A stretch of DNA of 64,000 bases from Plasmodium coatneyi (lineage: Eukaryota; Apicomplexa; Aconoidasida; Haemosporida; Plasmodiidae): assembly GCF_001680005.1 (NCBI RefSeq), contig NC_033562.1, positions 1 through 64,000 of the forward strand. The letters are read 5' to 3'. The position numbers and the translations under genes were made by a program. This document shows positions 54,063-64,000 of this stretch, piece by piece. The stretch's first letter is position 1. Each line of letters starts with the position of its first letter. The notes under the pieces were generated by a model. That model saw only the letters and a program-made list of their open reading frames with translations, was not told the DNA's origin and made no database searches.

Positions 54063-56931
54063 ACAACCAACTAAAAGACGAGGAAGTACTAGTCAAATAG
54101 TCAGTGGAGATATGAGGAAAGGAGTCACTCTTCCTTCCCCCATCCTTCTATTCATTTAGAAATGCTCAAAAATGCAGGAGTAATTCTTTTTTTTTCTAAG
54201 TGCCCTTTGGGTAACCGTAACCCCTTGGCCTCCTTTTCTTTTAGGACCATTTATGTGCACCACTTTTGTGCACCCCCTTTTTGAATTCCTCGATATGCAT
54301 ACCCCGGGTGGCTTATATAACCTTGAATAACAGCTCGATGAATGCTTCCCCCATTGGGAATTTTAAATATATATATTTTTTTCCATTTGCATAATTATTC
54401 CTCTCCTTAATTTATACCTTAAACGAAATGGTAGATATAGGATTTCTCATTTGTTCGTTTCTAGTACAATGGGGGTGGTATGCCTTTCGGTTTGTTCCCC
54501 CCTGCTCGCCTCTTTCATGGCTTACGTTTGCCATACACAGGTGCGTCTATACGGGGGGGATAAAAGCATGTTGGTAGACTCCCCATAGCAAAAACACTTC
54601 ATTCAAATCATAAGAAGAAAACAGGGGCTGGGAAAAATGAAATTAATGGAGAAGAAGAGGCCCTATCAGGAGCAACACACGAATAGCAGTGAAACGAACG
54701 AGTAAAGGGAACACCACACAGTTGGTCACCCCTGCGCATATGGAGCCTTTGCCGGGATTTACAGATGAATGTGTTTGAACTGAGAATGGGGGGGTAGGAT
54801 GACTAAACGTTCAGTGTCACATGCGTATGGAGGTAGATCATCTGATGGTCATCACCAAACGTTTAATCGTGGCTAGGCACCAACGGAAGGGGGTTGCTTC
54901 GCCTCCCTGTTGGCTGTGCCACTCCAGGAGCTACGCTATTTTTATCTCCTCTCATAGAGAGAGAAAACTCCTAGCGATTGAAGGCGAAAAGTAATTTCAA
55001 GGGTGTCCCCTTTTTTAAGAGATTTTTCTATGAGTATTCGTTGCGCCCCAGGGACGGACTTGCCGTTTTCCACATTTACCCGCCCTCCCACTGGTCATGT
55101 TATCCCCCTGAGGAATGATCTTATACCTTATACCCTGCGCCCAATGGGTCATTGCGCGTACACTTTATTTTACCCTATGGTGAGTTACCAGCGCATGCTT
55201 ACTAGTAGAAGATTCCTAACGCACAGATCATTACGGAAAAGGAGAACCATTTGTCGTACTTCCCCCTCCCATATTCTCCCCACTTATCTATCAACACATC
55301 TTCCTCCTTACCCCGTATTACTAACATAAAAATAATCCTTGAATTTGTTCGTCATGTATATATTTTCCGCTTATGGGAGGTGGAATAAACAAGCACAGGT
55401 CATCACAAAGGTGGCATATTAGCCAATGAAGCTTTGCATAAAAAAAAAATTAAAATAATAGTGCATTCCTTTTATGGTGAAACGCGTTTGGGAAGATTCT
55501 GCTCTACAATTGTGGGAGAGTAGTTTAAAGGTTGAGGAACCCCCCTAGCGCGACTTCTATTTTGTCGCCACTTTTTTTGTAATAATTTTCTGGTTGTATT
55601 CACGTTCCGCGATGGGTCAATTCGACGAACGCACGCGGATAATGCCTTCCCCCGATCAGCCAGAGTGGCAATTTGACCAATTAGTAAAGCACTTTAGGGG
55701 GACTTATTAGCGTAGAGAAAAAATATTTGCGTAGCGAGTCGGTCATGCACTTCTAACACTGAGAAAAGAACGGAGTTAGCGACCCATCTACTTTCATTGT
55801 TTTATTTTCGGTATATGTATAATTTACGAGCATACAATTTAACATTACCCGATAAAAGTTTTATAGAAAATCAATTATGCTTTTAAAAGGATAGGCACCC
55901 CGCAAGCCCGTTTAGCGTAGCTGTGCATGTTAGGACCCCTTCAATGTAACTTTACCAAAGTCGGTTGACAAGAGTCTGAGCATTTCCTCCCCTCAAGGTG
56001 ATCATGTATCCAAAATTTGCTCAAAAAATATATATTTAATAAAATGAAAATAAAATACTACTACTACTAATAATAATACGCTACTGCTACTAATAAATAA
56101 TAGTAGGTAATAAGTAATAATACCACCAATACCACTAATAATATTAAGAATAATACTAATAATAACAATAATAGTAAGTAATTAATAGTAATAATAAATA
56201 GTAATAGATAATAGTAGTAATAAATAATAGTAGGTAATAAATAATAATACCACCAATACCACTAATAATATTAAGAATAATACTAATAATAAAAATAACA
56301 GTAATAATAAATAGTAATAATAATAGTAATACTAATAATGGTGGTAATCAGGGTGATGGTGTAATCATAACAGGAACTAATAATAGAAAAATAATAAATA
56401 AGAATAATAATAGAAAAATAATAGTAAGCATAAAAGAAAAATAATAGTAAGAATAATAGTAAGAATGATGTTAATAATAATGTTAATAATAACAAATAAA
56501 TAATAAAATAAAAGAATAAAAAAAAAAAAAAGTGAAATAAAACCAATTAAATATATGTTCCAAAATATATTTTCCGTATTTTAACTTTTGGCGTTTATCC
56601 TTATTCTGGCATTTTTTTTCTCTTTTAAAAGTTGACTATATTTGTTTGTACTTGATTTTGTTTTTATATCTTTACATCTTTACATCTTTGCCCATTTTTG
56701 CTTTATTTTTTTTGCCCATAATCATCCACGAGCCCCGTCGCAACCCACCTCAATAATAGTCTCATTTGTCAATTGTTCTCCTTCAAAAGCTGGAACATTA
56801 CGTCACAGCGTTATTTTGCAGACCCGCGGGCCGCTATACCATTGCTATACAACAGCTACACCAGCGCTCGCGCGCCAAACGGCATTATGTAAACAAAAAT
56901 TATTTCCACACCTAACCGCCACTTGCGTAAC
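54063..56931. other. Intergenic region with trinucleotide-rich tract
   Basis: 54063-56030 is mixed-composition DNA without a convincing frame. 56040-56535 is an AAT/TAG/ATA-rich tract in which a segment of about 70 bp (GGTAATAA then TACCACCAATACCACTAATA) occurs twice, at about 56104 and 56232, 128 bp apart. 56540-56931 is upstream DNA of the next gene. Confidence 0.55.
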
Positions 56932-58787
56932 ATGTTTAGGCCTAACGATGGAGCGGGAGGAAACACAAATTTCCTTGGACCCCACCTAGCGGGGGTTCAT
57001 TCCGTCCCCCCAGAATCCCCGAACATGTTTGATTCGTTTGCGAAATATAAAATGTTCACCCCCTTTATTATTCTCTACTTCACCGTAATTTATCTCTTGA
57101 GTGCCCTCCGCAACGGATGCATGCTGGTAAGAGACGGGAGCCTTCCCCACGTCTGCTGCAAATGTGTACACTCAAGTGTCTTGTGTATATTTTCCCATAC
57201 AATTATATAAATTTAATTTTTTTTTTTTTTTTTTTTTCCCCCTCCCCCTGTCTCATGTAACCCTCTCGAAAGGTCTTCAACAAAGGTTGCGACCAGTTAA
57301 GGAAGCTCTACGGGTCACCAGTGGAAAAGGACAAAGGAATGACCAACAAAAGATGGTACTCGTATGGAGACACTTACGGAAGTCAGCATTCAAATAGCCC
57401 CAATATGATGAATGCAGACGCATCTAAAGGGAAAGTAAAGGAAAAGTCACAGAATGGGAGTAAAAAAACGGAAAAAAAAGTGCCCGTTCTGTATGGCCTA
57501 CTGGACGAAGAGCAGGGAAGTAGCCTCCGGATAAAATCTGGCCAACTGTACAAAGGAATGAACCAATTTAGCAATCAAAGGAATAGTCAGCTGGACGAAG
57601 AATATGATGACGATGATGTCTCAGATGATGATTCAGACGTCGAATTAGAAGATGACTTCTACGATGACGACTACGATATTTTCGACTCTGACAGCGAGGA
57701 TTACGACCCAGGCATCAGCAAAGCAATAAACAAGAGGAGGAAGAGGCGAGTAAAAAAATTGATAAAAAAAGAAGTAAAAAAAGAGGTAAACAAAGATGTA
57801 AGAACAGAGGTACAGAATGAACTAAAGGAATTTGTGAAAAACGAAATGAAAAAAAAAGTGCTCGATGAATTGATTAATCAACTTAATACGAAAGCAATGG
57901 AAACAACGGAGGAGAATAGCGAAACTTCAAAACTGGCACTCAACCTGCAGCTACTCCAAGCAATTCTACAGGATGAGATCGCCAATCGTGTGCAACCTAA
58001 CACACATTCGAACGATCTATCTCAATTAAATCTCCAACTCATTGACGCGGAAAATAAACATACAGAAATAAAAAACGAACAGGAGCAAAAAGTTACTCAA
58101 CTGGAACAGGTAGAAGAAGAAATGAATCAAATCCAAAAACAAATTGAAAATGTGAAGCATAAAAGGAACATTTATGTGCACCCCAATGAAGAGTACAGAC
58201 AGCTGCTGTTTCTGTATCCACAAAATAAAATGTTCCAGGAGGAGGAAAAAACAGCGCTCCTTTTGGAATTGGAAAAGAAATATAAAATCAAAGTGGAAGA
58301 GAAGGAAAATCTGCTCAAGCAGATGAAGGAAATGCAGAATGAACTGCAGCGCGCTAGCGACGATGTGGATGTCCTGCGCGCAAGTGTTAAAGTAATGGAG
58401 AGGAAAGAAAAATCTAATGGCAAAGTAAACCAGCCCTTCGGCCACCATCCTCCATGGGTGGAAGCCGAAGAGCAAGTCAAACCGCAGGTACATACGCAAA
58501 CCAATGCGGATACCAAAGCGGATGCCAAAGCGGACGCCAAAATGGAACAGTACCTACCAAATATACAGGACATGTTAAACCTACCGCAGCTATCGCAAAC
58601 ACCACCCCTAACATCGCTATCGACCCCGTGGAAAGGAGCACCCCCCCTTCCGTCGTGGGTAGAGAATTTGCCAGAACCCGTCAAAATGGCAGTTCTAGCG
58701 GATTTACAGCAAAAACTTAAAGTGATGGAATCCAAAATACACTCAGAAGGAGATCAGATAGAACAAAATGTGAGCTGCGTCTACTGA
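56932..58787 (+). CDS. Putative exported acidic coiled-coil protein, two exons
   Basis: Exon 1 56932-57126 (65 residues) has a recessed hydrophobic segment (MFTPFIILYFTVIYLLSAL); a later ATG at 57025 is an alternative start. The intron is 57127-57272. Exon 2 57273-58787 follows in phase 0, giving about 569 residues. Exon 2 opens VFNKGCDQLRKLYGSPVEKD; RKLYG sits where an export motif is expected but lacks the acidic fifth residue. Next come an Asp/Glu-rich run (YDDDDVSDDDSDVELEDDF), a Lys/Glu-rich segment with KKEVKKEVNKDV-type repeats, a long coiled coil (roughly residues 220-430) and a short ADTKADAKADAK repeat. It is likely a host-cell-remodelling or structural exported protein; not recognised as a named family. 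Confidence 0.72.
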
Positions 58788-61019
58788 TGAAGAATTTGTT
58801 CCCAATGGCGTATACGCGAAGCCCCCACGCCTAAGGGGGGCAACCTTATTCGATTCTGTCATGTGTGCATATCGAACCTTTGTTCTTATGAATGATTTAA
58901 AAAAAAAATTATAAAAATGCACAATATCGAATTTGTACTTTTTTGTTTATTCGTAATTTTACTTCATTCTTCTTTTTTTTTTTTTTGTGTATCTTTTGCT
59001 CTTTTTGTTCATTTGAACATTTTTGTTTTCACACACATGGACAAAATCCCTCCTATTTTTTCTTTCCCTCTTTTCAAGCGTTAATTATATTGTTCCCCTT
59101 TTCAAAATAATATATAACGTTAATTTAAATTCCATATTTATGATTATTAGTTCCTAAATTAATATTTTTTTTTATTTTTGTTTCATGCCCCGTGATCGCA
59201 TGACAACGCATATAACAGCATGTATCTCACTAACTCATTCCGTGGAAATCCAGGAAAGGAGAAAAACATTTTTATTTTTCAATTGGCTAATTACCACCCT
59301 CCCATTCTTTACCACTGGCTGTTAAGTACGTTCATCCGTCCTTTATTCCGCTTTTTGCCTTTTTAATCACCTTTTCTCATTAAAACGTTCCGCACAAATA
59401 CGCCTTTATCTTTTTGTATGGGGCAAATCTTAGGATGGCCAATGTATTGAAGGAGTTTTAAGAGTGAGGATTTGCGCTACGCTAAGCACGCGCCGCTATG
59501 CACGCGAAATATGCCCCTTAAAAGGCGTGCGTTCAAAAAAAATATTCTAATTGGGGAAGGGTGCACAAAACAAGGTGGAAAAGCCGATAAGTATACGTAT
59601 GCACTGCGCCCCGACATACTGTGCGCAGGTGAATTCTAGGTAGCCTCTCTTAGTTGTGTGTTAATGGGGCGCGTGAGCAGGGGAAAAGAACAAGAGTTGC
59701 AATTATTGTTTTACCTTATTCTGTTTTTTTTTTTTCTCTCCCTATCTGCTGTATTTTTTCTGTTTTTTTTTTTTCTGCCTTTCCCCCCCCTTTTAGCAGC
59801 TTTATTTTCTGTGTCACCCCCCCCCTTGGCGGAACTTTGCGCACAATGGGAGAAGCAAGCGCTGCCACCACCACCATTCCCCGAGGTGGCGAGTGTCACT
59901 TTGGGAAAAAACGCATACACACCCTCCTTATGCACTACCCCATATTCATTTTATTTGCTGAAAAACACAAATTTATGACAAGTGCACTGTGCATTTTTCT
60001 TCTTATCGATCTGCGTCCATGGTGCCACTCTCCAAAACTGTGCGCTCTGTCCAATTTTCCCGCGCACGAGTTGTATCCATGCGTATGTGCATACGGAATA
60101 TAACGTAAACGTACACATGCAAATTTTTTGAGTTAAATAAAAATTGCAAAAAGTGTACAATTCGCAGGTTCACAACGAAGAATAACAATATAACTTCAGC
60201 ATAAGGCGAAAAAGACTACGTGCACATTTTTTTTTTTTCTTTTCTTCATATTTTTTTTTCCTCTTTTTACGTATTTTCGCGAACTGTTCTATTGCACCAA
60301 GCGAAATTTTTTTTTTTTTTCGGAAAAGTTGTAAACAATTATTCGAAAGGAAAGGCAGAACATTTTGTGACTAACTGGCAAATGTGAATATTAGAAAAAG
60401 TGTGCACATTTGCCGAATAAAAATAAGCGGAAAGAAAATGAACAGCTAAAAAAATTGCACACACTGTGTTGATAGTTTGCCGGAAAAACGGACAAACGAA
60501 GAAAACGCAAAAAAAAGAAGAAAAAGGAAAAAACGAAAGAGCGAAATAACAAAGTAACGAATAAAAAAACGAAAACGATTAAACGAACGGGCGAACCAGC
60601 AACCCAGGCCAGAAAAGACAAACGCAAATAAGACAACTCAAACTGCGGAATAGCCAAGGACGCCCCCACCCCCCCCGTTTTCTCTCCAGAGGAACACTCC
60701 GTGACGCTGCAGTGCCAGAAAACCTACATGCGCGCTCTAAAGAGACTGAAAAATGTGAGTGGAACCGAATACACCCTGTCGATCGTTTTATGCTCACATG
60801 TGAATTCATGTGAGTGTTGCACGTGTTCCTTTACCCTCCCGTTCCTCCACTTGCCTCCGTTTGTTCATCACGCGTACGCTAACCTGCACAGCATTGCAAC
60901 ATCCTTGCAACATCTTTGCAAGCGCTTCGCAACAACCTTGCACACACGCTCCCTTCCCCCCCCGCAGCGTCGAGTGAATGCATACACCACAAAAAGGAAG
61001 AAACTAATCTTGCAGTAAA
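58788..61019. other. Intergenic region and CLAG leader
   Basis: 58788-60680 is AT-rich with many poly(T) and poly(A) runs and no credible gene. Just before the CLAG start, AAAAAT|GTGAGT at 60755 and CCCCGCAG ending at 60967 could define a 213-bp intron in the 5' untranslated leader; this is inference from splice-like sequence only. Confidence 0.5.
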
Positions 61020-64000
61020 ATGAAATTTTGGTTTTTCCAACAAACCATATTCTATATTGCCATCACCCTCGTGAGAAAGATAGCTTGTTCCTACAAAAAT
61101 GAAAACATAGAAGAGTTGAAAAAAATCATAAACAATGCGGAACTGTACACTAACCTGGAGAAGCTGGAGAATATGATTCTGCAGACGCTGGAACAAGATA
61201 CGTTGAAGTTACCCATCCTGAGGCATGATGTTCGGAGGTACCTTGATTTGGACAAATTTAAAGTTATCCCATATAAGACAGCAAATCAACATGATCGTGA
61301 ATACGTTATCCCGACTGCCCAGTCGGAAGCGGAAGACATCATAAAATATGAACATGCGTTAAAAACACAAGTTACCCTCGAATACAAACACGAAATCTCA
61401 GATCTGATTAAGAAGAAAATTCTAATTGTAAGGACGCTAAAAATTATTAAAATTATGCAAATTCCTATGAAAGAATATAAAAACAGCTCTAAACTTAGCG
61501 AGGCTTTGCTCCAGTTGAATAATATATTCACCAACCAAAATGACCCAAAGAATGATGACGAAGTTGGTACCCGTATGATGAAGAAACGAATTTTTGGAAA
61601 AACAGGATTCTCAGGAAAGGGCATCCGAAAGAGGATAGCTCTCTACATGCCGATAGACTTCCAGATGGACATTATCAACTACAACGATTTGCTCTTCACC
61701 TACCATCCCAATATTGATCTGATGAAGAAGCTGGATCGCAAGGCCAACTACTTCGACATCGGTATATTCAATTATGTGGGATCGCATTTCATAGGTAAGT
61801 ATCGCATAGGTGTCTGAAAGGAGAGCTTCCTATCCAACCCCATTTTTACTGCATTCCGGTACGCCCCCACTTTTAATGCCTTCCCCCACGATATTTGCAG
61901 CCCTTGGACACTTCATCGTTCTCAAACTGGCCCACAAACACTACAACAAATTCTTCGAAATTGGGAACCTCAAGTTCCACAACTGGCATAGCATCCTCGG
62001 GTTCAACCACTCGGACAGATACAAAGTGCTGGATCTCCTCTGTGACGAAAGTAACTCTTACGAAGGAGATAAAAAGAGAAGAGAACTCTACTTAAAAAAC
62101 AATATATCTTCCACTACAGAAGAATGCACCGTGTTGGAGTTCCTTATCCATCACCTCAATAAATACCAAATGGAGCTATTCACAAATGCTTCCAAGCTGA
62201 ATTTAAACCTACAAATGTTAATGGAAAATGCTCATATGAAAGATAAATATTTTAGCTTCATGTGCAAAGAGGGTACCGGTAAGCCGTGTTCCATTTATGA
62301 TGGCCCTAAGTTTAAAGAAGGGGATCAACAGGAAATGCCATTCGTAGACACAGATAACTATACCTTCCAAGCGAACACACTGCTCTCCCCGGTAAAGGAC
62401 AATCCTTATGACATTTATACAAACTATCTCAACTTTATAAAGTACTATAACGAGTTTAATAGGGACCATATTCTGTACATCCACCTGCTTAACATGATCG
62501 GCCTTTATAGTAAGACTTTTCCCACTACCTCACCCTTAGGAGGTGCACCCCAGTTTTGCATGTACTAATTAGTATTTGCTCCTCTCTTGTGCCTCCTTTC
62601 ATTTTCGTCATTTCTCCCCAACTTCAGATGGAGATATGGGTGCCTATGTCAGCTCTCTCTACCTACCAGGGTATTACAACGGTAAGGCCGTCACCCCACC
62701 TTGTTAATTAGACACAAACAAACACCTGTTCATGTGCTTGAATACACGTACGAATTGTGCCCACACACATATACATGCATATATATATATACACCCTCGC
62801 AGCGATACAACTGGCTTACGAAGACAACCAAACAATGAAGGAGCTCTCTGATAACCTCGTAAAATGTAAACATGAAGATGAAGACGGGATATCGAACAGC
62901 CTATCCCCAGCTGCACGCTCATGATACCACCCTCCCACGCAGGAATCGCATTTCACTGCTGACTCGCTGCTCATATGCTCATTCCACTAAACTCCATACA
63001 GGTGTCGAGATGTGCTACAGTAGAACCATGCAGAACAAATCCATTGCCTTCAAAATCAGCTCCCTATTTAAAAACAAAAAGTTCGATTCTTCCAAGTGCA
63101 ACTTATGTGAAGGAACCCTCTTCTACATTAACAGTGAGTCTACGCGAGAAGTTGCCCCTTGCTGCGGTGTCGTTGGCTGATGCATGGGGAATCGCCCAAC
63201 GTTTCTGCTTCCCCAACATTGTGCTATTTTTTACCCCGCATCCACATACAGACCAAGTGCAGGACAGCATGTCCATGTTGCAAAAGTACAACGGATACAT
63301 GACCAAGGTGCTCAAGGTGAACGTTATAAGCCACCTCATTAGGTTTATGAATGTATATGAAGAGTACAACAGTTTCCTAATGCACGATCTGAACTGGTTT
63401 ACGTTCCTGCTCCTGTTTAGGATGACTACATATAAAGGTAACTGCAGGGGGACACTCATTAAGAGGAAAGCTGTGTGCACTTTGGTACAAGTCGTACCCG
63501 CAGCTCCGGCGGGTTACGTGTCACATTGAGCACCCCTTTTTCTCCCCACCTCTGATCATATTCTTTTCATTTCCTTCCACGCACCTGTCAGACATCGGGC
63601 AGTACAGCATATCCAACGCCATGTATCTGGACATACAAGATGAAGACACGAGGAAAAAAACCATGGTGACGTACCACTGGTATCCCTCCTACTTGAAGAA
63701 GTACATCACGAACCGCACGAGGAAGAACGAGGCAGTGCACCTGCTGAAAGGTAACACGCAGCGAGGGAAACAGTAACATTCTTGGTGCAAGTGCCGAAGC
63801 TGAGGGGTAGAAAGGGAGAGAATACCCAGCTGGGTCGCTCCACATACCACCTCAGATCGGTCCTTCACTGACAATATGGACTGCCAATATGGACTCCCAA
63901 TATTGACTTGCAATGACGCCCCCCTCCCCACTGTAGAACTCGAAAAGATGATAGACAACGACATCATAGAGAAGATGAAGAAGTGCGTCCAGTTCGTAAT
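61020..64000 (+). CDS. clag: CLAG / RhopH1 protein, 5' eight exons (truncated by window end)
   Basis: Cytoadherence-linked asexual protein, the RhopH1 subunit of the high-molecular-weight rhoptry complex (with RhopH2 and RhopH3), used at invasion and in the plasmodial surface anion channel. Exons seen: 61020-61794, 61901-62509, 62628-62681, 62803-62865, 63002-63133, 63252-63437, 63592-63750 and 63937 to the window edge; every internal intron is phase 1, a consistent pattern. The signal peptide is MKFWFFQQTIFYIAITLVRK followed by IACS. Family-like stretches include ALGHFIVLKLAHKHYNKFFE, CEGTLFYIN and the Tyr-rich GAYVSSLYLPGYYN. Many small exons separated by 90-150 bp introns fit clag genes. 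No frame break is seen. Which clag paralogue this is cannot be decided from the part present. Confidence 0.93.

Noticed and set aside
59654..60103. 149-codon plus-strand open frame upstream of CLAG
   Set aside because: Phe/Ser/Pro-rich translation of T/C runs, starts from a non-ATG codon, and has no domain or splice partner.

Overview
This window is the left end of a Plasmodium chromosome. It starts in true telomeric repeat (CCCTAAA/CCCTGAA reading into the chromosome) and runs about 64 kb through a subtelomere towards the core. The best fit is Plasmodium knowlesi. The reasons are many multi-exon KIR-type PIR genes, degenerate telomere-like heptamers scattered inside the chromosome, moderate AT-richness, and one KIR gene carrying a long match to the host surface protein CD99, a hallmark reported for P. 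knowlesi KIR proteins. P. coatneyi is the main alternative.

Layout. 1-419 is telomere. 1.4-32 kb is a cluster of eight KIR genes: three on the plus strand (1.4-12.3 kb), four on the minus strand (13.5-27.3 kb) and one on the plus strand (30.4-32.0 kb). A small two-TM exported protein gene lies at 4.2-5.0 kb. Two KIR genes appear to hold two PIR domains each, giving ten domains. The spacers are rich in GGAAGG/GTTAGG purine blocks, minisatellites, poly(A)-ended elements and duplicated segments. 33.8-47.1 kb is the exported-protein zone: a PST-A type lysophospholipase, two PHIST genes with RxLxE export motifs, a His-rich exported membrane protein and a 1.2 kb tract of degenerate telomere heptamers in reverse orientation to the chromosome end. 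50.9-64 kb is the transition to the core: an ETRAMP-like gene, two acidic putative exported proteins with recessed signals, and the 5' eight exons of a CLAG/RhopH1 gene cut by the window edge.

How the genes relate. Nearly all encoded proteins are predicted to act at or beyond the parasite boundary. KIRs are variant antigens on the infected red cell. PHIST, PST-A and the other exported proteins remodel the host cell or use host lipids. ETRAMP sits in the parasitophorous vacuole membrane. CLAG/RhopH1 belongs to the RhopH complex used in invasion and nutrient uptake. Gene models were built by hand from splice signals and frame-consistent exon joins; every multi-exon model keeps phase.

Most interesting observations: the CD99-like stalk of the KIR at 6.5-8.1 kb, which spans an intron; the two-domain KIR genes; an elastin-like xGxxPG segment in a second KIR; paired GC-rich islands downstream of KIR genes that keep a stem through a compensatory base pair; and a dispersed element ending in CGAAGGGT plus poly(A).
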